Assembly (NCBI GenBank): GCA_013043005.1
Contig: JABDOZ010000174.1
Span: 1-32,829 of the forward strand
Length of the DNA stretch: 32,829 nt
From: Flavobacteriaceae bacterium
Lineage (GTDB): Bacteria; Bacteroidota; Bacteroidia; Flavobacteriales; Flavobacteriaceae
Direction of reading: 5' to 3'
The notes beneath the pieces were generated by a model. It was not told where the DNA came from, did no database searches, and saw only the letters and a program-made list of their open reading frames with translations. The translations under genes and the position numbers were made by a program. The stretch's first letter is position 1, and each line of letters starts with the position of its first letter. Positions 1 through 9,298 of the stretch are shown one piece after another.

Positions 1-786
1 GAAAATGATATTGCCCAAGACTATTTGAATGGCTTAAACAAATTCAGGAAAAAGAATGAAGCACTCATGAGTGAGTATAATGAAGCAAGAAAATCTAATG
101 ACACTCAATTTTTAAAGAGCTTTAGAATTAAAAGACAGGAGATAAAGGAGCAAAATGACGAATTCAACATGCAATTCATTAAAGAAAATAAAAACAGCCT
201 GTTCGGATTACTAATAATGGAGAATTTAATTAGGGCAAAAGCAATAGATACAAAAGAAGTTGAAAACAATTATAACTCCTTGACAGGCGATTTGCAGAAA
301 TCTAAAGTTGGTTTGCGAATTAAGGAAAAAATAGAGATTGCATTAGCAACAGAGGTTGGTGCGATTGCTCCTGATTTTACAGCACCCAATCCTGATGGCA
401 AAGAAATCACCCTCAGCAAGATCAAAGGAAATGTGACCATCATTGATTTTTGGGCGGCATGGTGTGGCCCTTGTAGAAGAGAAAATCCAAATTTGGTGAA
501 AGTATACAAAAAATACCATGAAAAAGGCTTGGAGATAATTGGAGTTTCCTTAGATGGTAGTAACAGACAAAAAGATGCCAAAAATGATTGGTTAAATGCC
601 ATTGAAAAAGATGGTTTAACATGGCACCAAGTATCTAATCTAAATTATTTTAACGGTCCAGTCGCCAAAAAATATAATATTCAAGCCATTCCTGCCATGT
701 TTGTTTTAGATAATAATGGGAAAATAATTGCAAAAAATTTAAGAGGTGCTGCTTTAGAACAAAAAATATCTGAATTATTGGATTAA
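1..786 (+). CDS. TlpA-family thiol-disulfide oxidoreductase, 5' end missing
   Basis: The reading frame is open from base 1, so the true start lies upstream; the first possible start inside the window (TTG at 25) is not needed. 261 residues are visible. The first ~115 form a charged, helical stretch like the middle segment of Bacteroidota DUF4369-TlpA proteins. A thioredoxin fold of the AhpC/TSA-TlpA type follows, with APDFTAPNPDG, then the active site WCGPC at visible residues 154-158, and the cis-proline region QAIPAMFV. Such proteins are usually periplasmic or lipoprotein thiol reductants that keep cysteines reduced, for example in cytochrome maturation; the particular partner cannot be told. 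A signal sequence would lie in the missing part. The stop codon interlocks with the stop of the convergent rhomboid gene. Confidence 0.9.
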   Translation, partial: ENDIAQDYLNGLNKFRKKNEALMSEYNEARKSNDTQFLKSFRIKRQEIKEQNDEFNMQFIKENKNSLFGLLIMENLIRAKAIDTKEVENNYNSLTGDLQKSKVGLRIKEKIEIALATEVGAIAPDFTAPNPDGKEITLSKIKGNVTIIDFWAAWCGPCRRENPNLVKVYKKYHEKGLEIIGVSLDGSNRQKDAKNDWLNAIEKDGLTWHQVSNLNYFNGPVAKKYNIQAIPAMFVLDNNGKIIAKNLRGAALEQKISELLD

Positions 787-1508
787 TTCAGTCTCCCTGT
801 ACGTTGTAAAACAAATAACAGTAAAATTGGTATCGCTAATAGAATGATCATTATCAAGTGTTCATTAAATAGCCAGGGCGCTAATAATAAAGTTATAACA
901 TAACCTCCTACAGCGCCACCAAAATGTGCGTCGTGCCCTACATTTCCTAATTGACGTTTCATGCCGTAAATGGAATACAGCATGTAAGCAATCCCTAATA
1001 TATATCCCGGAATACCAAGATCCATAGATCCTATGCTGGGAGGCAGAAACAAAAAATAGTATTTTTGAGATGGATCTAATAGAATAGCTGCATATAATAC
1101 TCCAGTAACGGCACCACTTGCACCAACGGCACTGTAATGGTATTCATTTTTGTGAAAATACAATGACAATAGATTCCCAGATAGCAAACTACCAAAATAG
1201 ATCAACAGAAAATTGAAATTCCCCAAACCCATTATTACAAATCCGGCAAATAGATATAGCCCCAACATATTGACAAAAAGATGCATAGTATTAGCATGGA
1301 GAAAACCCGAACTCAATAACCTTATTTGCTCTCCTCTTCTAATTCCACCTATATTAAATTTAAATTTTTCAAAAAAACTAAAGTCGTTAAAGCCTTTGTA
1401 TGAGACAATAACGTTCGCAGCAATAATTACAATAATTAAGATATTTAAACCGTACATAGATTGTTTTTTGGAGATAACGAAGATAATTGTATTTATTTTA
1501 TAATTCAT
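783..1508 (-). CDS. Rhomboid-family intramembrane serine protease
   Basis: This encodes a polytopic inner-membrane protease of 241 residues that would cleave transmembrane substrates within the bilayer. The rhomboid landmarks are present: the HxxxHLxxN motif (HANTMHLFVN, 71-80), the catalytic serine in GASG (Ser131), and the catalytic histidine in HDAHFGG (His195). Several hydrophobic segments lie between about 20 and 235. The first 17 residues are a poor match to the usual N-terminus; Met18 (start at base 1457), directly ahead of the first membrane segment, is a credible alternative start. The gene converges on the TlpA gene with a 4-base TTAA overlap of stop codons, and is divergent from the acyltransferase gene across 53 bases. 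Substrate unknown. Confidence 0.9.
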   Translation of the reverse strand: MNYKINTIIFVISKKQSMYGLNILIIVIIAANVIVSYKGFNDFSFFEKFKFNIGGIRRGEQIRLLSSGFLHANTMHLFVNMLGLYLFAGFVIMGLGNFNFLLIYFGSLLSGNLLSLYFHKNEYHYSAVGASGAVTGVLYAAILLDPSQKYYFLFLPPSIGSMDLGIPGYILGIAYMLYSIYGMKRQLGNVGHDAHFGGAVGGYVITLLLAPWLFNEHLIMIILLAIPILLLFVLQRTGRLN

Positions 1509-1528
1509 AAAAACAATTAATTATAACT

Positions 1529-1536
1529 TATCTTTG
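1529..1536 (+). promoter_or_regulatory. Bacteroidota -7 element upstream of acyltransferase gene
   Basis: TATCTTTG is an exact match to the TAnnTTTG consensus, 25 bases ahead of the ATG at 1562. No clear TTG is seen at the -33 position, so the call rests on the -7 box and its placement. Confidence 0.45.
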
Positions 1537-1561
1537 CCACTGCTAAATTTAAAACTGCAGA

Positions 1562-2452
1562 ATGCAATTAATTGCCTATTTAATAATATATCCGTTTTTA
1601 TGGCTCATATCGATTCTTCCATTTAGGTTGTTATATGCTTTTTCAGATCTTCTTTACATTTTTATTTATAAAATATTTGGTTACCGGAAAAGGACTGTCA
1701 AAGAAAATCTTAATCTCGTTTTTCCAGAAAAATCAAAAGAAGAGGTCAATAGAATAATGAATAAGTTCTATCATCATTTATGCGACATGATAGTGGAGTC
1801 AATTAAATCCATGACCATTTCTGAAGCTCAAATGAAAAAACGATATGTTTTTACGAATGTTGAAATTATTCGAGAATTAGGAAAGGCAAACAAAAGCATT
1901 GCACTCATGTGCGGTCATTATGCTAGTTGGGAATGGATCTTCATTCTTCAAACCTATATTGAACATAGAGGGTATGCCATCTACAAAAAATTGGCTAATA
2001 AATATTTTGACAGATTGGTGAAAAGAATCAGGGCCAAATACAACTCGTATTTAATCACAACAAAAGAATCGATTGCGGTCTTACAAGAATGCAAAAACAA
2101 AGGAGAACTAACTCTTAATGGATTCAATTCTGACCAATCACCAAAGATCAATAAGGCCTACCATTGGAATGAATTTATGGGCATTAAAGTCCCAGTACAT
2201 ACAGGTGCAGAAATGCTGGCTAAAAAGTTGGACTTGGCTGTTGTTTTTTTTAGTGTAAAAAAGGTTAAGCGTGGTTTTTATGAAACCACTTTTAAAACCA
2301 TATGTGAAAATCCTAATGAATATGATGACTATCAGATTACTGATATTTACATGAGGTTAATTGAAAAGCAGATTCACGAAGCACCTGAATACTATTTATG
2401 GACGCATAAGCGTTGGAAGCATAGGAACAAGGTACCAGAACAATTTAGGTAA
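1562..2452 (+). CDS. HtrB/LpxL-type lysophospholipid acyltransferase
   Basis: This 296-residue protein belongs to the lipid A acyltransferase family (HtrB/LpxL/MsbB, LPLAT superfamily), which adds secondary acyl chains to lipid A or a similar lysolipid at the inner membrane. Two N-terminal hydrophobic stretches (about 1-40) would anchor it. The catalytic HX4E signature is His119-Glu124 in GHYASWEW, preceded by SIALMCGH. The block LNGFNSDQSP (185-194) fits the family's acceptor-site region. The C-terminus contains the usual WxHKRWKHR element. Length is typical. It is the only gene on its short transcript, with a -7 promoter box upstream, and ends 3 bases from the stop of the convergent class V aminotransferase gene. 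The exact acyl donor and acceptor cannot be assigned. Confidence 0.9.
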   Translation: MQLIAYLIIYPFLWLISILPFRLLYAFSDLLYIFIYKIFGYRKRTVKENLNLVFPEKSKEEVNRIMNKFYHHLCDMIVESIKSMTISEAQMKKRYVFTNVEIIRELGKANKSIALMCGHYASWEWIFILQTYIEHRGYAIYKKLANKYFDRLVKRIRAKYNSYLITTKESIAVLQECKNKGELTLNGFNSDQSPKINKAYHWNEFMGIKVPVHTGAEMLAKKLDLAVVFFSVKKVKRGFYETTFKTICENPNEYDDYQITDIYMRLIEKQIHEAPEYYLWTHKRWKHRNKVPEQFR

Positions 2453-2455
2453 GAA

Positions 2456-3952
2456 TTAAAGTTTAAACCAACTATCTATTTTTCTGGTCCTGGTGTCTGA
2501 AGAAAATGATTTGTGGATAAATTCATTAGTATGTCTGTCATAATCATAATCTACAGACCATTTGTCATGATTTTTAGCTAATTCCTTGATACTTTTGCAA
2601 ATAAACTCAACCTCATCAGTAGTTGTCGTTGGATGAATTGACATACGAATCCAGCCTGGTTTTCTAGCCAGATCACCCAAACTTATTTCATCTGTTAATT
2701 CATGGGAGGTTTTTTGATCTACATGTAACAAATAATGTCCATATGTGCCTGCACAACTGCATCCTCCTCGAGTTTGTATACCAAAGCGATCATTCAATAG
2801 TTTTACTCCCAAATTGTAGTGAAGACTATCAATATAAAAGGAAACTACACCTAATCTATCTGTATGCTGTGGTGCCAAAATATTAATATTGGATACAGCT
2901 TCCAATTCTTTAAAAATATGATTTAGAATCTCATGTTCACGCTCAAGTATTTTATCAACACCCATTTTCTCTTTAAGCTTAATTGCTAAAGCAGTTCTAA
3001 TAGTTTGCAAGAACCCTGGAGTGCCTCCATCTTCTCTGTCTTCAATATTATCAAAATACTTATGCTCTCCCCAAGGATTTGTCCAGCTAACGGTTCCTCC
3101 GCCCGGACAGTCGGGAATCATATTATGATATAATTGTTTATTGAAGGCCAAAACGCCACAGGTCCCAGGTCCTCCTAAAAATTTGTGAGGTGAAAAGAAT
3201 ATTGCATCTAAATAAGCCTCTCTATCATTTGGATGCATGTCAATATCAACATAAGGTGCAGCACAAGCATAATCTACAAAACAAACACCTCCATGTTGAT
3301 GCATCACTTTAGCTATTTCATGACAAGGTGTTTGTATTCCAGTAACGTTAGACCCTCCTGTAACAGATGCAATTTTTAGCGTTGAATCTTTATACTTTTC
3401 TAACAAAATTTTGAGATTGTCCATACAGAATAAACCTTTTGGACAAGGCGGAATAACCTCTACTTTGGCCATAGTCTCTAACCAGGAAGTTTGATTAGAA
3501 TGATGCTCCATATGAGTGATGAACACAACCGGACGAATTTCATCAGGTATTGACGTGTATTTTTCTAAATTCTCTGGTACTTTTAATCCTAATATGCGCT
3601 GAAATTTATTAACAACACCTGTCATTCCAGTTCCGGAAACAATTAGAACGTCATCTTCATTACAGTTTATATGTTCTTTTATAATGTCCTTTGCCTTATG
3701 ATAAGCCAATGTCATAGCTGTTCCAGACTCGGTTGTTTCAGTATGTGTATTTGCTACATACGGTCCAAATTCGTTTAAGATCTTTTCTTCAATAGGCCGA
3801 TATAAACGGCCGGATGCCGTCCAATCTGTATAAACAATTTTTTGGATACCATAGGGAGACTCAAATTCAAGGTCTATTCCAACAATATTATCTCTAAATT
3901 GCTTGAAATATTGCTCTAATTTCGTTCTATGTTTAGTATCAACTATGGACAT
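2456..3952 (-). CDS. Class V aminotransferase / cysteine desulfurase-like PLP enzyme
   Basis: This is a 498-residue PLP enzyme of the aminotransferase class V fold related to SufS/Csd cysteine desulfurases. The PLP lysine is Lys257 in SPHKFLGG, and Asp227 in VDYACAAPY is the expected pyridine-nitrogen contact. A glycine and cysteine rich loop, RGGCSCAGTYG (Cys398 and Cys400), sits where desulfurases carry their sulfur-accepting cysteine. It is longer than classical SufS (~405 residues), with insertions and a C-terminal extension, so it may act on another substrate. The start follows 28 bases after glmM, so the two probably share a transcript. There is no suf operon beside it, which argues against a dedicated Fe-S assembly role. 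Confidence 0.82.
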   Translation of the reverse strand: MSIVDTKHRTKLEQYFKQFRDNIVGIDLEFESPYGIQKIVYTDWTASGRLYRPIEEKILNEFGPYVANTHTETTESGTAMTLAYHKAKDIIKEHINCNEDDVLIVSGTGMTGVVNKFQRILGLKVPENLEKYTSIPDEIRPVVFITHMEHHSNQTSWLETMAKVEVIPPCPKGLFCMDNLKILLEKYKDSTLKIASVTGGSNVTGIQTPCHEIAKVMHQHGGVCFVDYACAAPYVDIDMHPNDREAYLDAIFFSPHKFLGGPGTCGVLAFNKQLYHNMIPDCPGGGTVSWTNPWGEHKYFDNIEDREDGGTPGFLQTIRTALAIKLKEKMGVDKILEREHEILNHIFKELEAVSNINILAPQHTDRLGVVSFYIDSLHYNLGVKLLNDRFGIQTRGGCSCAGTYGHYLLHVDQKTSHELTDEISLGDLARKPGWIRMSIHPTTTTDEVEFICKSIKELAKNHDKWSVDYDYDRHTNEFIHKSFSSDTRTRKIDSWFKL

Positions 3953-3980
3953 CTGTTAATCACTTAATGAGCTAAAATTA

Positions 3981-5369
3981 CTAAATATTTGCTACTTGCT
4001 TAATTTCAGCAATTATTTTATCAGCCAATGAATCGGCTTCGGCTTGTGATTTGGCTTCTGTATATATTCTTATAATTGGCTCTGTATTACTTTTTCTCAA
4101 ATGAACCCAACTTGCTGGAAAATCTATTTTAACACCATCAATGGTAGTAATATCTTCATTAGCATAGCATTCTGCCATTTCTTTCAAAATGGCATCCACG
4201 TCCAATCCAGGTGTCAATTGAATCTTCTTTTTACTCATAAAATAACTTGGATAGGTTTTACGAAGGTCGCTAACTGATATTCTCTTTTCGGCCAATAAAC
4301 TCAAAAACAAAGCAACTCCAACAAGCGAATCTCTTCCATAATGCAATTCAGGATATATAATACCTCCGTTTCCTTCGCCTCCAATAATAGCGTCAGTTTT
4401 TTTCATTATCTCAACAACATTCACCTCTCCCACAGCACTTGCCTGATAGATTCCTCCATGTTTTTCTGTAACATCTCTAAGAGCCCTGGAAGAGCTCATA
4501 TTGCTAACGGTATTCCCTTTTTGCTGGCTCAGCACATAATCTGCACATGCCACAAGGGTATATTCTTCACCAAACATGTCGCCATTCTCATCCATAAATG
4601 CTAACCTGTCCACATCCGGATCTACCACTATACCAAAATCTGCTCTTTCCTTAACTACTTTTTTAGACAAATCTGTTAAATGCTCTTTCAATGGTTCTGG
4701 ATTATGTGGAAAATGGCCATTTGGTTCACAAAACAATTTTACCGGTTCTACTCCTAGTCTTTCCAGTAACAACGGAATTGCAATTCCTCCCGTAGAATTT
4801 ACACCATCAACAACCACCTTAAACTTGCAAGCTTCAATAGCCTTTTTATTAACCAAAGGAAGCTCTAATACTTCATCAATATGTAAGTCAATATAAGCAT
4901 CATTTCTTGTGATCTTACCTAAATGATCTACTTCAGCAAAATTTATAGATTCGCTTTCTGCGATGTCTAAGATCTTCGCGCCTTCTTTAGCATTCAAAAA
5001 TTCACCTTTATCATTTAGTAGTTTTAAGGCATTCCATTGTTTTGGGTTATGACTTGCCGTTAGAATAATCCCTCCATCTGCATGCTCCATGGGTACCGCA
5101 ACCTCAACAGTGGGAGTTGTAGAGAGACCCAGATCTACCACATGAATTCCAAGACCTACCAAGGTATTCATAACCAAATTCTGTATCATTTCTCCAGATA
5201 TTCTTGCATCTCTGCCAACTACGACTCTATAAGTTTCCTTACTGCGCTGTTGTTTTAGCCATGTCCCGTATGAGGCTGCAAACTTCACAGCGTCAATTGG
5301 TGTTAAATTAGTCCCTACTTTACCTCCTATGGTCCCTCTTATTCCAGAAATTGATTTTATTAACGTCAT
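3981..5369 (-). CDS. glmM: Phosphoglucosamine mutase
   Basis: This enzyme interconverts glucosamine-6-phosphate and glucosamine-1-phosphate, feeding UDP-GlcNAc for peptidoglycan and LPS. The 462-residue protein has the alpha-D-phosphohexomutase layout: N-terminal SISGIRGT, the phosphoserine loop TASHNP (Ser106), the metal-binding loop DPDVDRL, the sugar-specificity loop GEGNGG, and the C-terminal phosphate-binding RKSNTEPIIRIY. Bacteroidota often annotate this type as GlmM, although a phosphomannomutase/phosphoglucomutase activity is possible because the families overlap. The ATG at 5369 is preceded by a TATATTTG promoter box on the minus strand. It is divergent from the acpH-ggt run and is followed by the class V aminotransferase gene. 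Confidence 0.88.
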   Translation of the reverse strand: MTLIKSISGIRGTIGGKVGTNLTPIDAVKFAASYGTWLKQQRSKETYRVVVGRDARISGEMIQNLVMNTLVGLGIHVVDLGLSTTPTVEVAVPMEHADGGIILTASHNPKQWNALKLLNDKGEFLNAKEGAKILDIAESESINFAEVDHLGKITRNDAYIDLHIDEVLELPLVNKKAIEACKFKVVVDGVNSTGGIAIPLLLERLGVEPVKLFCEPNGHFPHNPEPLKEHLTDLSKKVVKERADFGIVVDPDVDRLAFMDENGDMFGEEYTLVACADYVLSQQKGNTVSNMSSSRALRDVTEKHGGIYQASAVGEVNVVEIMKKTDAIIGGEGNGGIIYPELHYGRDSLVGVALFLSLLAEKRISVSDLRKTYPSYFMSKKKIQLTPGLDVDAILKEMAECYANEDITTIDGVKIDFPASWVHLRKSNTEPIIRIYTEAKSQAEADSLADKIIAEIKQVANI

Positions 5370-5387
5370 TTATAATCTGATTTTTGG

Positions 5388-5395
5388 CAAATATA
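5388..5395 (-). promoter_or_regulatory. Bacteroidota -7 element for glmM
   Basis: Read on the minus strand this is TATATTTG, an exact TAnnTTTG match 18 bases ahead of the glmM ATG. The predicted transcription start would leave only a leader of about ten bases. A clear -33 TTG is not visible. Confidence 0.5.
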
Positions 5396-5442
5396 CAATT
5401 ACAAAATCGTATATCTTAAATCCTAATTCGTAAATTACACAT

Positions 5443-6039
5443 ATGAATTTTTTGGCGCATATTTACTTATCGGGAAATAATGATGATGTTGCTATTGGCA
5501 ACTTTATTTCTGATAGTGTTCGCGGTATTAAATACAAAAAATTTCCTGTAGAAATTCAAAAAGGAATTTTACTTCATAGAGAAATCGACACTTTTACAGA
5601 TGCCCATCCTTTTTTTAGACAAAGTACTAAACGTTTACATAAGAAATATAGCCATTATTCTGGTGTGATAGTGGATATTTATTACGATCATTTCTTAGCT
5701 AAGAATTGGACAGAATATTGTGAAATTCCACTGGAAAATTATACCCTTCATTTTTATAAAATATTAAAAAAGAAATCTGATATTTTACCTGAGAAAGTTC
5801 AAAGATTGATGCCTTATATGATTTCTGGAAATTGGTTACTTAGCTATGCAAGTATTGAAGGAATTAAAAAGGTTTTGGAAGGCATGAGCAAAAGAACAAA
5901 ATATGAATCTAAAATGGATTTGGCAGTACATGACCTTATGGAATATTACACCGAATTTGAAACTGAATTCACTTTATTTTTTGACGAGCTTATTAAATTT
6001 TCGAACGGTAAATTAGAAGAAATAAATAACAAGCTATGA
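5443..6039 (+). CDS. acpH: Acyl carrier protein phosphodiesterase (AcpH-like)
   Basis: The 198-residue protein matches the AcpH/DUF479 family, HD-like all-alpha hydrolases that remove the 4'-phosphopantetheine arm from acyl carrier protein. Recognisable are the N-terminus MNFLAHIYLS, the aspartate-rich GNFISDSVRG, LLHREIDTFTDAHP with its metal-binding His/Asp residues, and the later VDIYYDHFLAKNW block. Length is typical. It starts the five-gene plus-strand run and overlaps the following ggt gene by an ATGA. ACP hydrolase activity has been shown for the E. coli protein; in other phyla the substrate is inferred. Confidence 0.85.
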   Translation: MNFLAHIYLSGNNDDVAIGNFISDSVRGIKYKKFPVEIQKGILLHREIDTFTDAHPFFRQSTKRLHKKYSHYSGVIVDIYYDHFLAKNWTEYCEIPLENYTLHFYKILKKKSDILPEKVQRLMPYMISGNWLLSYASIEGIKKVLEGMSKRTKYESKMDLAVHDLMEYYTEFETEFTLFFDELIKFSNGKLEEINNKL

Positions 6040-7730
6040 AGAATTTTCTTGTAATATTTAGTCTTTCAATACTATTAATTTCCTGTAAGAGTGTCCCCGA
6101 GAAAAGGACTATTAACAGAGGCATCGTCTCAGAACATGCCATGGTTGTTTCAGCCAGGAAGGAAGCTTCTAAGATCGGACTGGAAATCTTAAAAAAAGGT
6201 GGGAATGCGTTTGATGCAATGGTGGCCACTGAGTTATCGCTTGCGGTTGCATACCCATTTGCCGGAAATCTTGGAGGTGGCGGATTTATGGTTTACAGGA
6301 AAAATAATGGCGAGATTGGAGCTTTAGATTACAGAGAAAAAGCACCTCAGGCTGCAAACAAAAATATGTTCTTGGATGAAAATGGTGAAATAATTCCTGC
6401 CAAGAGTACACTTGGAGCGATGTCTATAGGTGTTCCTGGCACTGTTGCAGGCGTTTTTGCTGTTCATGAAAAATTTGGAACATTGCCCATTCAGGATATT
6501 CTGTCACCAATTATTGAATTAGCGAAAAAAGGAGTGGTCGTTACTAAAAAACAGGAAAATAGATTAAAAAAATATCAACCTTTATTCAAAAAGGTCAATA
6601 AAAATTCCATTCAATTTGGGCTTCAATGGAAAGCAAATGACACGATAAAATATTTTGCATTGGCAGCAACGCTGTCCAGAATACTTGACCATGGTAAATC
6701 GGAATTCTATGAAGGTGAAACTGCAAAAAAATTGGTTAATTACATCCAAAACAATGGAGGAATAATGACTGAAGAAGATTTAAAAAAATATGAAGCAAAA
6801 TGGCGTGAACCAATTGAATTTAGATATGATGATTTAACAGTAATATCCATGTCGCCTCCTTCCAGCGGAGGCGTTTGTTTAGCGCAAATCATGAAAATGA
6901 TAGAACCATTTGATCTACAAGAATTTGGACATAATTCTGCCAGATCAATTCAGGTTATTACTGAAGCATCCAGAAGGGCCTATGCAGACAGAAGTTTTTA
7001 TTTAGGAGATCCTGATTTTGTCTCAATCCCCATAAAAGAACTTATAGATGAAACATATTTAAATGATAGAATGAAATTATTTTCATTTCAAAATGCGACG
7101 CTTTCCAGCGAAGTTTCACATGGAAATATAGAGATCATAGAAAGTGATGAAACAACTCATTACTCTATTATCGATCAATTTGGCAATGCTATTTCTGCTA
7201 CCACAACATTAAATGGCGCTTACGGATCAAAATTATATTGTGCAGAGCTGGGTTTCTTTTTAAATAACCAAATGGACGATTTTTCCAGTAAACCAGGTGA
7301 ACCAAACATGTTTGGATTAATTGGTGCCGAGGCCAATAGTATCCAACCGGAAAAACGCATGCTTAGCTCAATGACACCAACTATTGTCGAAAAGAAAGGG
7401 AAACTTTTAATGAGCGTTGGCACTCCTGGAGGATCAACCATAATTACTGCTGTGTTGCAAACTATTTTAAACGTTCATGAATTTAATTTATCTATGCAGG
7501 AAGCAGTCAATGCAGCACGTTTTCACCATCAATGGTTGCCGGATGAAATTAGAATGGAACCAAATTCCTTTAAGGAATCTGTAAAAGCAGAACTGAAAAG
7601 CAAAGGATATATAATTAACGAAGATCGTTCACCAATTATAGGAAAGGTTGATGGAATTTTAGTTTTGGATAATGGCTCACTTGAAGGCGGCGCAGATAAA
7701 CGAGGTGACGACACAGCCGTTGGATTTTAA
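6036..7730 (+). CDS. ggt: Gamma-glutamyltransferase, lipoprotein type
   Basis: This enzyme cleaves gamma-glutamyl bonds (glutathione and similar compounds) or transfers the gamma-glutamyl group. The 564-residue precursor begins with a lipoprotein signal (lipobox LLISC, Cys17), so it would sit in the periplasm or on the outer membrane. Family marks include NLGGGGFMVYR, the oxyanion and substrate region MSPPSSGG (272-279), and the autoprocessing site TTHYS, where Thr373 would become the N-terminal nucleophile of the small subunit after self-cleavage. The small-subunit block ATTTLNGAYGS and the later VGTPGGSTI are also present. The start overlaps the acpH stop (ATGA), and the AlkD-like gene begins 6 bases after its stop, which indicates co-transcription. 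Confidence 0.93.
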   Translation: MKNFLVIFSLSILLISCKSVPEKRTINRGIVSEHAMVVSARKEASKIGLEILKKGGNAFDAMVATELSLAVAYPFAGNLGGGGFMVYRKNNGEIGALDYREKAPQAANKNMFLDENGEIIPAKSTLGAMSIGVPGTVAGVFAVHEKFGTLPIQDILSPIIELAKKGVVVTKKQENRLKKYQPLFKKVNKNSIQFGLQWKANDTIKYFALAATLSRILDHGKSEFYEGETAKKLVNYIQNNGGIMTEEDLKKYEAKWREPIEFRYDDLTVISMSPPSSGGVCLAQIMKMIEPFDLQEFGHNSARSIQVITEASRRAYADRSFYLGDPDFVSIPIKELIDETYLNDRMKLFSFQNATLSSEVSHGNIEIIESDETTHYSIIDQFGNAISATTTLNGAYGSKLYCAELGFFLNNQMDDFSSKPGEPNMFGLIGAEANSIQPEKRMLSSMTPTIVEKKGKLLMSVGTPGGSTIITAVLQTILNVHEFNLSMQEAVNAARFHHQWLPDEIRMEPNSFKESVKAELKSKGYIINEDRSPIIGKVDGILVLDNGSLEGGADKRGDDTAVGF

Positions 7731-7736
7731 TTAACT

Positions 7737-8405
7737 ATGGATTTTATTAGAGCATTACAAGATTCTTTTATAGAACATGCAAGCCATTCTAATAAATGTG
7801 CAATGGAGGCCTATATGAAACATAAATTTGAATTCTATGGCATCAAGTCTCCTGAAAGAAAAATGATACTTAAAAAGGCCATTAAAAACCATAAAGCTGA
7901 AGTCTTTGAAAATTGTCGAACTATAATCAAAAAACTCTACCTACTTCCTCAGCGGGAATTCCATTATTGCGCCATGGAAATCATGGATGAATTTTTAAAA
8001 AAGAACTATATCCTTGACGATATTGGTCTAATTGAATTTCTCCTGATCACAAATTCTCACTGGGATTCCGTTGATTTTATATCAAAGCATATTTTAGGAA
8101 ACTACCTCTTAATTTATGTAAATAAAACTGAAGAAGTTATCAATAATTTTTCTGATAGCGACAATATATGGCTCCACAGAAGTGCGATTCTGTATCAACT
8201 TGGTTATAAGGAAAATACAAATGCAGACATCCTATTTAGAGAATGTAGGAAACATTCAAGTTCTAATGAATTTTTTATACAAAAAGCAATAGGTTGGGCT
8301 TTAAGAGAATATGCAAAAGTTAATCCAGGCTCAGTTCTTAAATTTGTAAAATATAACTCTTTGCCTTCTTTAAGTCGCAGAGAAGCTTTAAAACATTTCA
8401 ATTAA
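7737..8405 (+). CDS. AlkD-like DNA glycosylase (DNA alkylation repair)
   Basis: This 222-residue all-helical HEAT-like repeat protein belongs to the AlkD family, which excises positively charged alkylated bases such as N3-methyladenine and N7-methylguanine without base flipping. The residues known to matter in the Bacillus cereus enzyme line up at the same numbers: Trp109 and Asp113 in HWDSVDF, Arg148 in WLHRSA, and Trp187 in QKAIGWALREYAK. It should therefore be active. It lies between ggt and the ATP-grasp gene (gaps of 6 and 2 bases), so it is co-transcribed with genes of gamma-glutamyl peptide metabolism; whether this reflects a shared electrophile or alkylation response is inference only. 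Confidence 0.9.
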   Translation: MDFIRALQDSFIEHASHSNKCAMEAYMKHKFEFYGIKSPERKMILKKAIKNHKAEVFENCRTIIKKLYLLPQREFHYCAMEIMDEFLKKNYILDDIGLIEFLLITNSHWDSVDFISKHILGNYLLIYVNKTEEVINNFSDSDNIWLHRSAILYQLGYKENTNADILFRECRKHSSSNEFFIQKAIGWALREYAKVNPGSVLKFVKYNSLPSLSRREALKHFN

Positions 8406-8407
8406 AA

Positions 8408-9298
8408 ATGATCGACATAGTTGTACTTACCGATAAAAGATACTTAAAAGATTCATCTTCTGATGTCTACAAGCATAATGTATATTTTGAAGATAAGCTG
8501 GTTGTTGACGCACTTAAAAATGAAGGGATGTCCGTACTCAGATTAGCCTGGGATGACGAAAATTTTAACTGGTCTAATACTAAATATTTATTGTTTAGAA
8601 CAACGTGGGACTACTTTGATAGATTCCAAGAGTTTTCAACCTGGCTTTCCAAGGTTTCCAAACAAACCAAATTGCTTAATTCTAAAGAACTCATTCTTTG
8701 GAATATTGACAAACATTATCTTAAAGATCTAAAACAAAAAGGCATTCACATTGCTGAATCACATTTTATCGAACAGAGCTCTGAATCAACGCTCAAAGAA
8801 CTTCATCATCAATTGAGATGGAACGAAACCGTTTTAAAGCCTTGTATTTCCGGAGCTGCACGACATACTTATAAATTGAATAAAAACAATATTCATCAGC
8901 ATGAAAACGTTTTTAAAAGTTTAATAGCCCAAGAAGCTATGATGCTGCAGCCTTTTCAGTATAATATAGTAGAAAAAGGTGAAGTTTCCATGATTATTAT
9001 CGATGGTAAGTTCACGCATGCAGTATTAAAAATCGCGAAAAAAGGAGATTTCAGAGTGCAGGATGATTTTGGCGGAAGTGTGCATGAGTATATTCCTAAT
9101 AATGATGAAATAGAATTCGCAGAAAACGCTGTTAAAGCGTGTATAGAGTTACCTTTATATGCAAGGGTTGATGTTTTTACAGATAATGATGGTATATTAG
9201 CAGTATCTGAATTGGAACTTATAGAACCCGAATTATGGTTCAGAAATAATCCTGCAGCTGCAAATTCATTGGCTTTTGCCATTAAAAAATTAATATGA
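8408..9298 (+). CDS. ATP-grasp domain protein (RimK/DcsG-like)
   Basis: This 296-residue protein resembles ATP-grasp ligases of the RimK, glutathione synthetase and DcsG group, which join a carboxylate to an amine or thiol via an acyl phosphate. Seen are an N-terminal pre-ATP-grasp domain with LLFRTTWDYFDR, a domain with VLKPCISGAARHTY (nucleotide-binding lysine and glycine loop), the central-domain block GEVSMIIIDGKFTHAVLK, and a C-terminal metal-binding segment SELELIEPELWFRNNP. Substrate is not identifiable from sequence. It starts 2 bases after the AlkD-like gene and overlaps the next gene by ATGA. Co-location with ggt makes a small gamma-glutamyl or other peptide substrate thinkable but unproven. 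Confidence 0.82.
   Translation: MIDIVVLTDKRYLKDSSSDVYKHNVYFEDKLVVDALKNEGMSVLRLAWDDENFNWSNTKYLLFRTTWDYFDRFQEFSTWLSKVSKQTKLLNSKELILWNIDKHYLKDLKQKGIHIAESHFIEQSSESTLKELHHQLRWNETVLKPCISGAARHTYKLNKNNIHQHENVFKSLIAQEAMMLQPFQYNIVEKGEVSMIIIDGKFTHAVLKIAKKGDFRVQDDFGGSVHEYIPNNDEIEFAENAVKACIELPLYARVDVFTDNDGILAVSELELIEPELWFRNNPAAANSLAFAIKKLI

Noticed and set aside
25-27. TTG as start of the first gene
   Set aside because: The frame is open to base 1 and the protein lacks the expected N-terminal signal, so the gene continues beyond the window.
270-602. A minus-strand open frame of 110 codons inside the TlpA gene
   Set aside because: It is the shadow of a clear thioredoxin-domain gene, with no family match or start context of its own. 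The same holds for the other opposite-strand frames lying within large genes.
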